From positions 2,477,423 through 2,541,422 of the forward strand of contig LT629697.1 in assembly GCA_900100325.1 (NCBI GenBank): a stretch of DNA of 64,000 nt. The letters are read 5' to 3'. Source of the stretch: Frankineae bacterium MT45. GTDB lineage: Bacteria; Actinomycetota; Actinomycetes; Mycobacteriales; Jatrophihabitantaceae. The notes below the pieces were generated by a model. It was not told the DNA's origin. It saw nothing but the letters and a program-made list of their open reading frames with translations, and ran no database searches. Numbering within the stretch: the first letter of the stretch is position 1; each line of letters opens with the position of its first letter. Made by a program: the position numbers and the translations under genes. Shown piece by piece: positions 8,981-17,379 of this stretch.

Positions 8981-10390
8981 ATGAAGATCGTCGTCATCGG
9001 CGGAGGTATCTCCGGCCTCGCCGCGGCTTGGCGGGCCAGCCGGGTGCGGCCCGAGGCCGAGGTTCTGCTCCTCGAAGCGAGTGCCGAGGTCGGTGGGAAG
9101 CTGCGCCAGGGTGAGGTGGCGGGCCTGCGGGTCGATCTGGGCGCGGAGTCACTGCTGACCCGCCATCCCGCCGGCGTCGGCCTGCTCGGCGAACTCGACC
9201 TCACCGCTGAGTTGATCGCGCCCCAGACGCTCACGGCCGGAATTCGTGCCGGTGGCCAGACGCACGGAGTCCCGGCCGGCACGATGCTCGGTATTCCGAC
9301 CGGCGTCGAGGCCGCTCGGGCCAGCGGATTGTTCAGTGATGCCACGCTGCGTCGGATTGGCCAGGAGCTGACGGAACCCGACCTGCCCGCCCTGACGGAG
9401 GATGTTGCGGTCGGCCGCCTCGTCCGGGAGCGTCTGGGTGATGAGGTGGCCGAACGTCTCGTCGAACCGCTGCTCGGCGGGGTCTATGCCGGGAGGGCCG
9501 ACGAGATCTCACTGGCCGCTGCGATGCCGCTGCTCTTCGCGCGCCTCTCTCGCGACGGTGGATCCCTCGTCGCGGCCGCCGAGGCGACCGTGGCCGAAGG
9601 GCGGGCGAAGTCAGCCGCTGGGCCGGTCTTCGTGTCGCTCCCCGGGGGTCTCGGCCGGGTTCCGCAGGCACTCGTCGCATCCGGCGCCTTCACGACACGG
9701 ACCGGGGTGACCGTCCGGGGTATCCGTCGGCTGACCGACGGGGGCTTCGAGCTCGAATGTGGGCCGACGATCGCCCCGGAACCGATCCGGGCCGACAAGG
9801 TGATTGTGGCGACGCCGGCCGGAAAGGCCGCGGCGCTGCTGCGAGACGTGGCGCCGGGGGCCGCGCAGGAGCTGCGGGCGATCGAGACGGCCAGCGTGGC
9901 CATCGTGACGCTGGCCTACCGGGCCGATGCCCTTCGGGGCGGCGCCGGGCTACCGGCGGGAAGCGGTCTGCTGGTGGCGCCGGAGGAGGGGCTTTCGGTG
10001 AAGGCCGCCACCTTCACGTCTCAGAAGTGGCCTGGGACGCCGCCGGAGCTAGTGGTGCTTCGGGCGTCGCTGGGGCGGGCCGGTGAGGCGGTGGTGCTGC
10101 AGCGCGAGGATGCCGAGCTGACGCGCCTCGTCCGCAGCGACCTGGCTCGACTGGTCGGTATCACCGCCGCCCCCATCGACACCCTGGTGACCCGCTGGGC
10201 GGGCGGGCTGCCGCAGTACGCCGTGGGGCATCCGCAGCGGGTCGCGAGCATCCGGGCGAGCCTCTCAGAGGTTCCGGGGTTGGCCGCCTGCGGAGCCACC
10301 TACGAGGGTGTCGGGATTCCGGCCTGCATTGAGTCCGGGTATGCGGCCGTAGCCCAGCTGGGACTCGGGGCGAGCGATCGGGGAGAATGA
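8981..10390 (+). CDS. hemG: Coproporphyrinogen III oxidase, FAD-dependent (HemG/HemY/CgoX type)
   Basis: Oxidises coproporphyrinogen III to coproporphyrin III with oxygen and FAD. Older annotation calls this family protoporphyrinogen oxidase (hemY). The FAD-binding loop IGGGISGLAAAW is at about 6-17, and the C-terminal FAD region contains CGATYEGVGIPACIESG. The length of 469 residues is standard. I choose the coproporphyrin role because the next gene is hemQ, the decarboxylase that defines the coproporphyrin-dependent pathway of actinobacteria and firmicutes. The ferrochelatase gene is not in the window. Confidence 0.93.
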   Translation: MKIVVIGGGISGLAAAWRASRVRPEAEVLLLEASAEVGGKLRQGEVAGLRVDLGAESLLTRHPAGVGLLGELDLTAELIAPQTLTAGIRAGGQTHGVPAGTMLGIPTGVEAARASGLFSDATLRRIGQELTEPDLPALTEDVAVGRLVRERLGDEVAERLVEPLLGGVYAGRADEISLAAAMPLLFARLSRDGGSLVAAAEATVAEGRAKSAAGPVFVSLPGGLGRVPQALVASGAFTTRTGVTVRGIRRLTDGGFELECGPTIAPEPIRADKVIVATPAGKAAALLRDVAPGAAQELRAIETASVAIVTLAYRADALRGGAGLPAGSGLLVAPEEGLSVKAATFTSQKWPGTPPELVVLRASLGRAGEAVVLQREDAELTRLVRSDLARLVGITAAPIDTLVTRWAGGLPQYAVGHPQRVASIRASLSEVPGLAACGATYEGVGIPACIESGYAAVAQLGLGASDRGE

Positions 10391-10394
10391 CCTC

Positions 10395-11090
10395 ATGGTC
10401 GATGGCAAGAAGGCAAAGGAATTGAACGACGTCATCCGCTACACCGCCTGGTCGGTGTTTCGGTGCGAGCGGTCTCTTGGCGAGTCGGATCGCAGCGCAC
10501 TCAGCGCGGAGGTAGTCGAACTCTTCGAGCAACTGGCCAGCAAGGACATCACTATTCGCGGCACGTACGACGTCAGTGCGCTGCGGGCCGACGCCGATCT
10601 GATGGTGTGGTGGCATGCCTCAAGCGCCGAGGCCCTGCAGGAGGCTTACAGCCGGTTCCGCCGCACCGAACTGGGTGGCCATCTGGTTCCGGTCTGGTCG
10701 AACATGGCCCTGCACCGCCCGGCGGAGTTCAACCGGAGTCACATTCCGGCGTTCTTGGCTGACGAAGAGGCCCGGCGCTACGTCTGCGTCTACCCGTTCG
10801 TGCGCTCCTACGAGTGGTACCTGCTCGAGGACGGCGAGCGCCGATCACTGCTGGCCGAGCACGGCAAGATGGCCCGGGACTATCCGGACGTCCGGGCCAA
10901 CACGGTGGCCTCCTTCGCGCTAGGTGACTACGAGTGGATGCTGGCCTTCGAGGCGGATGAGCTCCACCGGATCGTGGACCTGATGCGACACCTGCGGGGC
11001 TCGGAGACGCGCCGGCATGTGCGGGAGGAGGTGCCGTTCTACACCGGCACCCGCCGAGAAATCAGCGAATTGGTCGCGTCGCTGCCGTAG
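10395..11090 (+). CDS. hemQ: Coproheme decarboxylase (HemQ/ChdC)
   Basis: Converts coproheme to haem b with peroxide, the last step of the coproporphyrin-dependent pathway; a chlorite-dismutase-fold protein without chlorite dismutase activity. It has 231 residues. Distal His116 (NRSHIPAF), the redox Tyr133 (VCVYPFVRSYEW) and proximal haem ligand His156 (LAEHGKMARDYP) keep the same spacing as His118, Tyr135 and His158 of the Corynebacterium diphtheriae enzyme, as I recall it. The gene starts 4 nt after hemG, the third gene of the haem operon. Confidence 0.95.
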   Translation: MVDGKKAKELNDVIRYTAWSVFRCERSLGESDRSALSAEVVELFEQLASKDITIRGTYDVSALRADADLMVWWHASSAEALQEAYSRFRRTELGGHLVPVWSNMALHRPAEFNRSHIPAFLADEEARRYVCVYPFVRSYEWYLLEDGERRSLLAEHGKMARDYPDVRANTVASFALGDYEWMLAFEADELHRIVDLMRHLRGSETRRHVREEVPFYTGTRREISELVASLP

Positions 11091-11105
11091 CTTCGCCGTC
11101 GGCGA

Positions 11106-11387
11106 TCACCAGTTGCGCAGCAGCAGCGTCACGACGCCGAAGCCGAGCGGGATGGCGAACCCGATGAGAATCAGCCAGACGACGATCACCGCGAATCGGC
11201 GTTGACCGTCCTCCAGACGGGTCAGCCCGCTGGCGAAGGCCGCCATATTCTGCAGCTCACCTTCGACGGTGTTGGGGTTCGCGGTGCGTCCCCAGCCGCC
11301 GTCGACATACGGGTGGCGGCGGGCAAACTCCTCGTCCGCCTCCCAGTCGTCGTCTGGCCCGTCGTAGGCGTCCAAATCGGTAGACAT
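11106..11387 (-). CDS. Small single-span membrane protein of unknown function
   Basis: A 93-residue protein with an acidic N terminus (DAYDGPDDDWEADEEF), an amphipathic middle and one strong transmembrane helix at about residues 65-90 (FAVIVVWLILIGFAIPLGFG), ending RNW. This predicts a cytoplasmic N terminus and a very short outside tail, but topology is not proven. The start ATG 11387 lacks an obvious ribosome binding site. It is convergent with hemQ; the 15-nt gap holds only a 5-bp hairpin (11093-11105). I do not recognise the family. Confidence 0.6.
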   Translation of the reverse strand: MSTDLDAYDGPDDDWEADEEFARRHPYVDGGWGRTANPNTVEGELQNMAAFASGLTRLEDGQRRFAVIVVWLILIGFAIPLGFGVVTLLLRNW

Positions 11388-11475
11388 GACTCAAGGGTGC
11401 CATGAGACTGGCTGCCTATGTCATAGAGGCGTTCATCGAGAGAGAGTGAGCTCGATCAGTAGGACGCGGAACCGG

Positions 11476-11481
11476 TAGCGT
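11476..11481 (+). promoter_or_regulatory. Leaderless-type -10 hexamer for the primase-polymerase gene
   Basis: TAGCGT ends 8 nt before ATG 11490. The spacer has no purine-rich ribosome binding site, so the transcript probably begins at the start codon. Confidence 0.55.
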
Positions 11482-11489
11482 CTGCAGAC

Positions 11490-12566
11490 ATGGCGACTGG
11501 AGCCTCGGCGGCGATCGAACTGCAGGTCGGGCCGCACAGCGTCCGGATCAGCAATCCACAGCGGGTCTACTTCCCGACGCGGGGCGAGACCAAGCTCGAC
11601 CTGGCCAACTACTACCTGTCGGTGGGCGAGGGCATCGTGCGGGCGCTGCGGGACCGACCCTGCATGCTGCACCGCTACCCCGAGGGGGTCAGCGGCGAGA
11701 AGATCTACCAGAAGCGGCTACCGAAGGGTGCCCCCGACTGGGTGCAGAGCGTGGAGGTCGCCTTCCCGTCTGGGCGCACGGCGGATGAGTTGCGGGTCAC
11801 CGAGTTGGCCAGCGTGATCTGGGCCGTCCAGATGTCGACGGTCGAGTTCCATCCGTGGCACTCGCGGGCCGCGGACACCGAGCACCCTGACGAGTTGCGC
11901 ATCGACCTCGATCCGCAGCCGGGAACCGGTTTGGAGGAGGCCAAGATCGTCGCCGAGATCGTCCGGGAAGTGCTGGCCGAACTGGGCATGATCGGATTCC
12001 CGAAGACCTCCGGGTCGCGCGGTCTGCACATCTACGTGCGTATCGAGCCGGACTACGGATTTCGCGAGGTGCGCCGGGCGGCGCTGGCCTTCGCGCGTGA
12101 GGTCGAGCGGCGCGCCCCGAAGCTGATCACCACCGCCTGGTGGAAGGAGGAGCGGGGCAGCCAGATCTTCCTCGACTACAACCAGAACGCGCGGGACCGC
12201 ACCATCGCGTCGGCCTACTCAGTGCGGGGCACGCCGGACGGCCGGGTCTCGGCGCCGCTGCGCTGGGAGGAACTCCCCGACGTCGAGATGGAGGACTTCA
12301 CCATCGCGACCATGCCGACTCGCTTCGCCGAACTCGGCGACGTGCACGCCGCGATCGACGATGCTGCCTTCTCGATCGCGCCGCTGCTGGAGTGGGCGGA
12401 CCGTGATCAACACGAGCGCGGTATCGAGGACGCCCCGTATCCGCCGAACTTTCCGAAGCAGGAGGGGGAGCCGATGCGAGTCCAGCCGAGTCGGGCTCGG
12501 GCCACTAAGGCAGATCGAGAGGCCGCAGCGGCGCAGGCAGCGGTCACGCCGCAGCAACTGGACTGA
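11490..12566 (+). CDS. LigD-type primase-polymerase domain protein (Prim-PolC-like)
   Basis: Stand-alone archaeo-eukaryotic primase-fold polymerase of 358 residues, the family of the LigD polymerase domain and mycobacterial Prim-PolC. Metal-binding acids are Asp139 and Asp141 in LRIDLDPQPG and Asp229 in FLDYNQNARDRT. TSGSRGLHIYVRI (173-185) supplies Ser175 and His180 of the nucleotide site; HPWHSR (121-126) is the conserved His pair region. It has no ligase or nuclease domain. A LigC-type ligase lies 5 kb away; in mycobacteria the homologous pair is adjacent and acts in short-patch gap repair. No Ku gene is visible, so end joining cannot be inferred here. Confidence 0.88.
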   Translation: MATGASAAIELQVGPHSVRISNPQRVYFPTRGETKLDLANYYLSVGEGIVRALRDRPCMLHRYPEGVSGEKIYQKRLPKGAPDWVQSVEVAFPSGRTADELRVTELASVIWAVQMSTVEFHPWHSRAADTEHPDELRIDLDPQPGTGLEEAKIVAEIVREVLAELGMIGFPKTSGSRGLHIYVRIEPDYGFREVRRAALAFAREVERRAPKLITTAWWKEERGSQIFLDYNQNARDRTIASAYSVRGTPDGRVSAPLRWEELPDVEMEDFTIATMPTRFAELGDVHAAIDDAAFSIAPLLEWADRDQHERGIEDAPYPPNFPKQEGEPMRVQPSRARATKADREAAAAQAAVTPQQLD

Positions 12567-12629
12567 TCAGCAGTCGGTTTGACCTGCTATTGGGTTTAGC
12601 GTGCGGTTGGTTTGATCGACCGCCGTAGC

Positions 12630-13541
12630 TCAGCGTCCGATCTCGGTCCGTACCGCGAAGAGCTCCGGAAAGAACGTGAGATCCAGCGCGCGTCGCAGGA
12701 AGCTCACGCCGCTGGAGCCGCCGGTTCCCGGTTTGAAGCCAATCACCCGCTCGACGGTCTTCAGGTGTCTGAAGCGCCAGAGTTGGAAGTTCTCCTCGAG
12801 ATCGACGAGTTCTTCGCAGGTCTCGTAGGCCGCCCAGTGATGCTGCGGATCGCTGTAGATCCCGAGGAACATCGTCACCAATTCGGGGCTGAACGTGTGC
12901 GCCAGCGTCACGTCGCGCTCCAGCACCTGCGCCGGTACCGGGTGGCCGGCCCGGGCCAGAAAGCGGAGGAATTCGTCGTAAATACTTGGTGATTCGAGCA
13001 ACTGGGCGAGCAGGCTCCGGGCCGCCGGATCATGGTCGAAGTAGTCCAGCATCCGCGCGTTCTTGTTCCCGAGAATGAACTCGACCGCCCGGTACTGGTA
13101 GGACTGAAAACCCGACGATGTGCCGAGAAAACTGCGGAACTCCGCATACTCCGACGGCGTCAGGGTCGCCAGCACCGACCACTGTTCGGTGAGCGTGCGC
13201 TGCACGTGCTTGACCCGGGCCAGCCGCTTCAGCGCGGGCTGCAGATCATCGGTGGCCAGCAGTTCGCGGGCCGAGCGCAGCTCGTGCAGCATCAGTTTCA
13301 GCCACAGCTCCGACGTCTGGTGCTGGATGATGAAGAGCAACTCGTCATGGTGTGGCGGCTCGCTGACCAGGTGCTGTGCTCCGAGGAGTTCGTCCAGGTG
13401 CAGGTATTCGCCGTAGGAGAGGTTGACACTGAAGTCGCTCACCAGCGACGCCTCCAGCGGCCGTGTGTTCTCCGCAGCGTTACCGGCGTTGTTCCGCGCC
13501 GTATTTCCAGCCGTGGTCCCGGTGTCGGCTTCGCTACTCAC
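12630..13541 (-). CDS. kynA: Tryptophan 2,3-dioxygenase
   Basis: Haem enzyme that opens tryptophan to N-formylkynurenine. It has 303 residues. Active-site His74 lies in [17 protein letters not shown], and the proximal haem ligand is His259 in [12 protein letters not shown], followed by [15 protein letters not shown]. The first 30 residues are an Asn/Ala/Thr-rich leader that the core family lacks. GTG 13541 is chosen because a TATGGT hexamer ends 6 nt upstream. No kynurenine formamidase or kynureninase gene is nearby, so its pathway partners must lie elsewhere. The 63-bp convergent gap to the polymerase gene holds only weak 5-bp hairpins. Confidence 0.94.
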   Translation of the reverse strand: MSSEADTGTTAGNTARNNAGNAAENTRPLEASLVSDFSVNLSYGEYLHLDELLGAQHLVSEPPHHDELLFIIQHQTSELWLKLMLHELRSARELLATDDLQPALKRLARVKHVQRTLTEQWSVLATLTPSEYAEFRSFLGTSSGFQSYQYRAVEFILGNKNARMLDYFDHDPAARSLLAQLLESPSIYDEFLRFLARAGHPVPAQVLERDVTLAHTFSPELVTMFLGIYSDPQHHWAAYETCEELVDLEENFQLWRFRHLKTVERVIGFKPGTGGSSGVSFLRRALDLTFFPELFAVRTEIGR

Positions 13542-13547
13542 GCAGCA

Positions 13548-13553
13548 ACCATA
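13548..13553 (-). promoter_or_regulatory. Leaderless-type -10 hexamer for kynA
   Basis: On the minus strand TATGGT ends 6 nt before GTG 13541, with no ribosome binding site between. Confidence 0.5.
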
Positions 13554-13575
13554 AACCGCACGCCGGCGGCGAAGG

Positions 13576-14949
13576 TCAGATCAGACGCGGCTTGGTCAGG
13601 GTGATCTGGTGAACGTCCAGATAGCCGGTGCGGAAACCCGCCTCCGAGTAGGCGAGGTAGAGCGACCACATCCGGCGGAAGGTGTCGTCGAATCCGAGGT
13701 GCGTGACCGCATGCGCCCGGGACTCGAACTGCTCCCGCCAGCGACGCAGGGTCTCGGCGTAGTGCTGGCCGAAGGCGAAGCGGTCGGTGACGGCCAGACT
13801 GGTCACTCTGGCCACCGTCGAGCCGATCGACTCGACGGAGGGCAACTGGCCGCCCGGGAAGATGTACTTGCGGGTCCAGGTGTAAGTCTCGGAACTCGCC
13901 CGCATCCGGTCATCGACCTGCACGATCGCCTGCAGCGCGAAGCGGCCACCGGGTGCGAGAAGCCGGTCGACGGTGCCGAAGTACTCGTTCCAGTGGTTGG
14001 CGCCGACGGCCTCGATCATCTCGACGCTGACGACGGCGTCGAAGGCTCCGGTCGTCTCCCGGTAGTCCTGCAGGCGTACCTCGGCCAGGTGGCTCAACCC
14101 GGCCTCGGCGATACGCTGCCGGGCCAGGGCGGCCTGCTCGGTGGAGATGGTGATCGAGGTGACCTGGGCACCCCGGCCGGCCGCGCGCAGGGCGAGTTCG
14201 CCCCAACCGGTGCCGATCTCCAGCACCCGGGTTCCCGGGCCGACCTGGGCCGAGTCGAGGAGGCGGTCGATCTTGCGGTGCTGGGCGGTGAGGAGGTCGT
14301 CGTCGGATTCGCGCGGGTTGCCGTGAAAGAGGGCCGAGGAGTACGTCATCGACTGGTCGAGGAACTCTTTGAAAAGGTCGTTGGAGAGGTCGTAGTGACG
14401 CTCGATGTTCTTCCGCGACCCCTCGACTGTGTTGTCGTCGCCGATCGGCTGCTTGCGCAGCACCGCACCGCGCAGCCTCTGCAGCGAGCTCGGGATGAGC
14501 TTCCCGAGGTTGGCGGCGAAGGCCGAGAGCACCTCGGCCGGATCCTCCGCGCTCCAGTCGCCGGCCATGAATGCCTCGCCGAAGCCGATGGTTCCGGTGG
14601 CGCCGACCCGGCTGAAGAATGCGTCCGGGCGGATCAGGGTCATCACTGGATCGTCGCCGGTGCCGCCGCCGTACGTACGGCCGCCCGTCTCGACGACTCG
14701 CAGCGGCAGTCGCTTCACCGCGTGCACGAAGAGCCGTCGTGTCACGGCGGCTCGTAGGCGGGCGTGCGGCACGGTGGCGACGTCAGGCCAGCGTTCCGGA
14801 TCGATCCGGTCGGCCAGCAGCCGGGCGCCGGCCGCCGAGCCAGAGGAACTAACGGTGAGCTCGGTTCCGGGCTCGTCGACTGCGGGGGCGCCGAGCTTGA
14901 CACTCTCTGTCGGCTCGGTGGTTGTTGGACGGACGTTCACTTCGGTCAT
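13576..14949 (-). CDS. Cyclopropane-fatty-acyl-phospholipid synthase-like methyltransferase
   Basis: SAM-dependent enzyme predicted to add a methylene or methyl group to unsaturated acyl chains of membrane phospholipids. From ATG 14949 it has 457 residues; a GTGAGG ribosome binding site lies 5 nt upstream, so the longer frame to 15045 is not used. The family region [19 protein letters not shown] precedes the SAM loop [16 protein letters not shown]; a later [11 protein letters not shown] and the C-terminal [20 protein letters not shown] are also typical. The first 30 residues are Thr/Glu-rich. It could instead make 10-methyl branched chains, but no bfa-type flavoprotein partner is adjacent. 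Confidence 0.88.
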   Translation of the reverse strand: MTEVNVRPTTTEPTESVKLGAPAVDEPGTELTVSSSGSAAGARLLADRIDPERWPDVATVPHARLRAAVTRRLFVHAVKRLPLRVVETGGRTYGGGTGDDPVMTLIRPDAFFSRVGATGTIGFGEAFMAGDWSAEDPAEVLSAFAANLGKLIPSSLQRLRGAVLRKQPIGDDNTVEGSRKNIERHYDLSNDLFKEFLDQSMTYSSALFHGNPRESDDDLLTAQHRKIDRLLDSAQVGPGTRVLEIGTGWGELALRAAGRGAQVTSITISTEQAALARQRIAEAGLSHLAEVRLQDYRETTGAFDAVVSVEMIEAVGANHWNEYFGTVDRLLAPGGRFALQAIVQVDDRMRASSETYTWTRKYIFPGGQLPSVESIGSTVARVTSLAVTDRFAFGQHYAETLRRWREQFESRAHAVTHLGFDDTFRRMWSLYLAYSEAGFRTGYLDVHQITLTKPRLI

Positions 14950-14992
14950 TGCGCCCTCACATTCGCTTCGTCGATAACGCCGCGACGGCTCT

Positions 14993-15715
14993 TCAGATGG
15001 CGAGAATCCGCTCACCGGCACGAGCCGCACGAATAGTATTCGCAACTTCGGGGCGTCCGGTTTCAGTTGAGTCGAGACCCAGCAACGTGGCCAGGGTGAA
15101 GGCGGTGGTGGCCTGGTGCCAGACCGCGGCCCGCCTGAGCATCGGGTGGTTGTCGCCGCGGACCTCGACGTAGCTGGCCGTCGTGGCCAGTGTGGCCGCC
15201 TTCTCGACGAAGATCTTCGACGCTGCGGCGCTGGTCAGTCGGTCGTGGTCTCCATGCAGCACGAGCAGGTCCCGGTCGGTGAGTGGCTTGATGCGATCGC
15301 TGCGCTCGATCCACGGTGCGAGCGCGACGACCGACTGCACCTGGGCCTCGTCGGCCGCCGCCAGCGCAGTCCGCCCGCCCATCGAGTGGCCTACCAACCC
15401 GAACGGGACGTCGCCGAACTCCTCACGCAATTGCTGGAGGGCCCAGCGCGCATCCGGCACCGGCGAGCTGGCCTCGCCGTTCCAGCCTCGCTGCCCGAAG
15501 CGCAGCGACGCCACGACGAGCCCGTGGCCGGCTCCGGAGCGTCTGAGCGAACTCACGAACGGCCTCATCCGCAGCGGGGCCAGCGCCCAGGGCCGGACCG
15601 GGGCGTAGCTCTCCTCCCGTCCGCCGTGCAAGACGAGGACCACCGCCTGCACGTCCGTATCCGCTTGATGGACGGCCAGCTTGGGTAGCGCGTCGCCCCG
15701 CTCGGCGGCGCTCAT
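14993..15715 (-). CDS. Alpha/beta hydrolase (dienelactone hydrolase-like fold)
   Basis: A 240-residue soluble alpha/beta hydrolase. The nucleophile elbow is GHSMGG, preceded by VPFGLV; LVLHGDHDRL carries the probable acid, and the histidine is probably in RGDNHPMLRR near the C terminus. VLVLHGGREESYAP at about 25-38 is the oxyanion-loop region. The start is fixed by a 4-nt ATGA overlap with the stop of the upstream secreted protease, so the two are translationally coupled. No signal peptide is seen. The substrate is unknown. Confidence 0.85.
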   Translation of the reverse strand: MSAAERGDALPKLAVHQADTDVQAVVLVLHGGREESYAPVRPWALAPLRMRPFVSSLRRSGAGHGLVVASLRFGQRGWNGEASSPVPDARWALQQLREEFGDVPFGLVGHSMGGRTALAAADEAQVQSVVALAPWIERSDRIKPLTDRDLLVLHGDHDRLTSAAASKIFVEKAATLATTASYVEVRGDNHPMLRRAAVWHQATTAFTLATLLGLDSTETGRPEVANTIRAARAGERILAI

Positions 15716-17307
15716 GCCGGACAGACGGTGCCAGGCGGCGGGAGCGTGCCGTTGATGAGGTAGTCGTTCACCTTCGTGTCGATGCAGTCGCTGCCCCGGC
15801 CGTAGGCGGTGTGCCCCTGGCCGTCCCAGCTCAGCACAACCCCGACGCCGGGGCCCAGCGCCGAGGCGAGTGCCTTGGTCGAGGCGTACGGCGTAGCCGG
15901 GTCGTGCAGCGTCCCGATGACCAGGATCGGCTTCGAGCCCGCGGCCGAAGGCGAGGGGAGCAGATGGCGGACGGGCTGCCAGGCCTGGCAGCCGAAGAGG
16001 GCGCTCGCCGACCAGAGTCCGAACATCGGGTACTTGGTTGCCCACTGGGCCGCGGTCGTGCGGATGACGGCATCGGTCGGGCCGGGCGCCTCGTCGTTGC
16101 AGCTGATCGTCAGGTTCGCTTCGTAGATGTTGCTGTAGGTGCCGTCGTCGCTGCGTTCGTTGTACTCGTCGGCCAGTTCGAAGAGGCCGGCCGCGTCGCC
16201 CTGCTGGGCCTGGATGAGGGCGTTGCCGAGCGTCGGCCAGCTATCGGAGGAGTAGAGGGCCGAGAGCACTCCGGTGAGCACGATGGCGCTGCCCGCGGTG
16301 CGCGTCTCGCCGGACTTAGAGGAGCGCAGCGGGGTGATATTGGCCTGCTTCACCAGGTCATAGACGACCTGTCGGGGATTGCCCAGTGATTTGCAGGGGG
16401 ACTTGGTGATGCAGTCCGCGGCGAACTGGTCGAAGGCCGCTTCGAAGCCCTGCAGTTGATTGGCGAACGACGTGATCGCGTCGGTATCCGGATTGACGGC
16501 GCCGTCGAGCACGGCCACCCGGATGCGGGTCGGGAAGAGGTGGGCGTAGATCGATCCGAGCTGGGTGCCATAGGAGTACCCGAGGTAGTTCATCTTCTCG
16601 TCGCCGACGCCGGCCCGGATGGCATCCATGTCCCGCGCCGTCTCGATGGTGTTGTAGTCGGCCAGTTCGGTGCCGTACTTCGACGTGCACGCGGCGGCCA
16701 CGGCCCCGGCGCTGGCCTTGGCCTGGGCGAAGCCGGCCGTCGTCAGCACGTTGGGGTTCTGCCCGTTGAGGGTGTCCTTCTGGGCGTCGGAGATGCAGGA
16801 GACGGGGGAGGAGACTCCCACTCCCCGCGGGTCGAACCCGACCAGATCGAAATGCTGCAGGATCGAGATGTCGATGGAGCCGGCCTCGGAGATGGCCAGG
16901 AAGATTCCCGAGCCACCGGGCCCACCGGGGTTCATCAGCAGCGAACCGATGCGCTGTGTCTGCTCGGTGTAGTGGAGTTTGATGACGCTCACCGAGAGCT
17001 GGTCCCCGTTCGGGTGGTCGTAGTTCTGCGGTACTCGGACCTTTCCGCATTCGACGGTGAGCTTGCTGCGACGATCAGCCGGGATCGCCCCACTGAGGTT
17101 GAAACTGTTGCTGCAGTCGCTGAATGAAATGGGGGCGACGGTCGGCGGGGTGGTGGCCGCGCTTCCGCTGGGCGCCGACGTGGCGGCGGAGTTGGCGTGC
17201 GGCGTCCCCGAGGTCTGGGTGACGCAGCCGGCGAGCAGCGTCGTCGCCGCTGCGCCAGCGGTGAGAGCGAGGAGAAGGCGACGGAGACCCCGAGAATGTG
17301 TGACCAC
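15712..17307 (-). CDS. Secreted lipoprotein peptidase, TAP-like alpha/beta hydrolase
   Basis: A 531-residue exported hydrolase of the tripeptidyl-aminopeptidase group (SlpD/SlpE-like). The signal peptide ends in a lipobox, LLAGC, at about residues 24-28, so it should be lipid-anchored outside the membrane. The oxyanion region MNPGGPGGSG, nucleophile elbow YLGYSYGTQLGS, acid region GTLHDPATPY and histidine in GQGHTAYG are all present, and the C-terminal TAP-like domain closes with Cys pairs. The gene starts at GTG 17307 with a TAGCCT hexamer 7 nt upstream. It probably releases N-terminal peptides for uptake; the coupled intracellular hydrolase follows it. Confidence 0.88.
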   Translation of the reverse strand: MVTHSRGLRRLLLALTAGAAATTLLAGCVTQTSGTPHANSAATSAPSGSAATTPPTVAPISFSDCSNSFNLSGAIPADRRSKLTVECGKVRVPQNYDHPNGDQLSVSVIKLHYTEQTQRIGSLLMNPGGPGGSGIFLAISEAGSIDISILQHFDLVGFDPRGVGVSSPVSCISDAQKDTLNGQNPNVLTTAGFAQAKASAGAVAAACTSKYGTELADYNTIETARDMDAIRAGVGDEKMNYLGYSYGTQLGSIYAHLFPTRIRVAVLDGAVNPDTDAITSFANQLQGFEAAFDQFAADCITKSPCKSLGNPRQVVYDLVKQANITPLRSSKSGETRTAGSAIVLTGVLSALYSSDSWPTLGNALIQAQQGDAAGLFELADEYNERSDDGTYSNIYEANLTISCNDEAPGPTDAVIRTTAAQWATKYPMFGLWSASALFGCQAWQPVRHLLPSPSAAGSKPILVIGTLHDPATPYASTKALASALGPGVGVVLSWDGQGHTAYGRGSDCIDTKVNDYLINGTLPPPGTVCPA

Positions 17308-17314
17308 GATATGC

Positions 17315-17320
17315 AGGCTA
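17315..17320 (-). promoter_or_regulatory. Leaderless-type -10 hexamer for the secreted peptidase
   Basis: TAGCCT on the minus strand ends 7 nt before GTG 17307. No ribosome binding site intervenes. Confidence 0.5.
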
Positions 17321-17379
17321 CCCAGCCACTGCGGGGACTGACACAGACGCAGCCGCCCGGCGACGGCCCGATCGCCGCA

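Noticed and set aside
7762-9345. A minus-strand frame of over 500 codons running through hemE and into the zinc-ribbon gene
   Set aside because: It is antisense to a clear hemE; only its last 85 codons (7504-7761) look real, with their own ribosome binding site.
11093-11105. Hairpin between hemQ and the small membrane gene as a terminator
   Set aside because: TCGCC/GGCGA with a 3-nt loop is only 5 bp and has no T-run; it could be chance.
12567-12629. Terminator between the primase-polymerase gene and kynA
   Set aside because: Two 5-bp stems (CAGCAG/CTGCT and GCGGT/ACCGC) are too weak to call.
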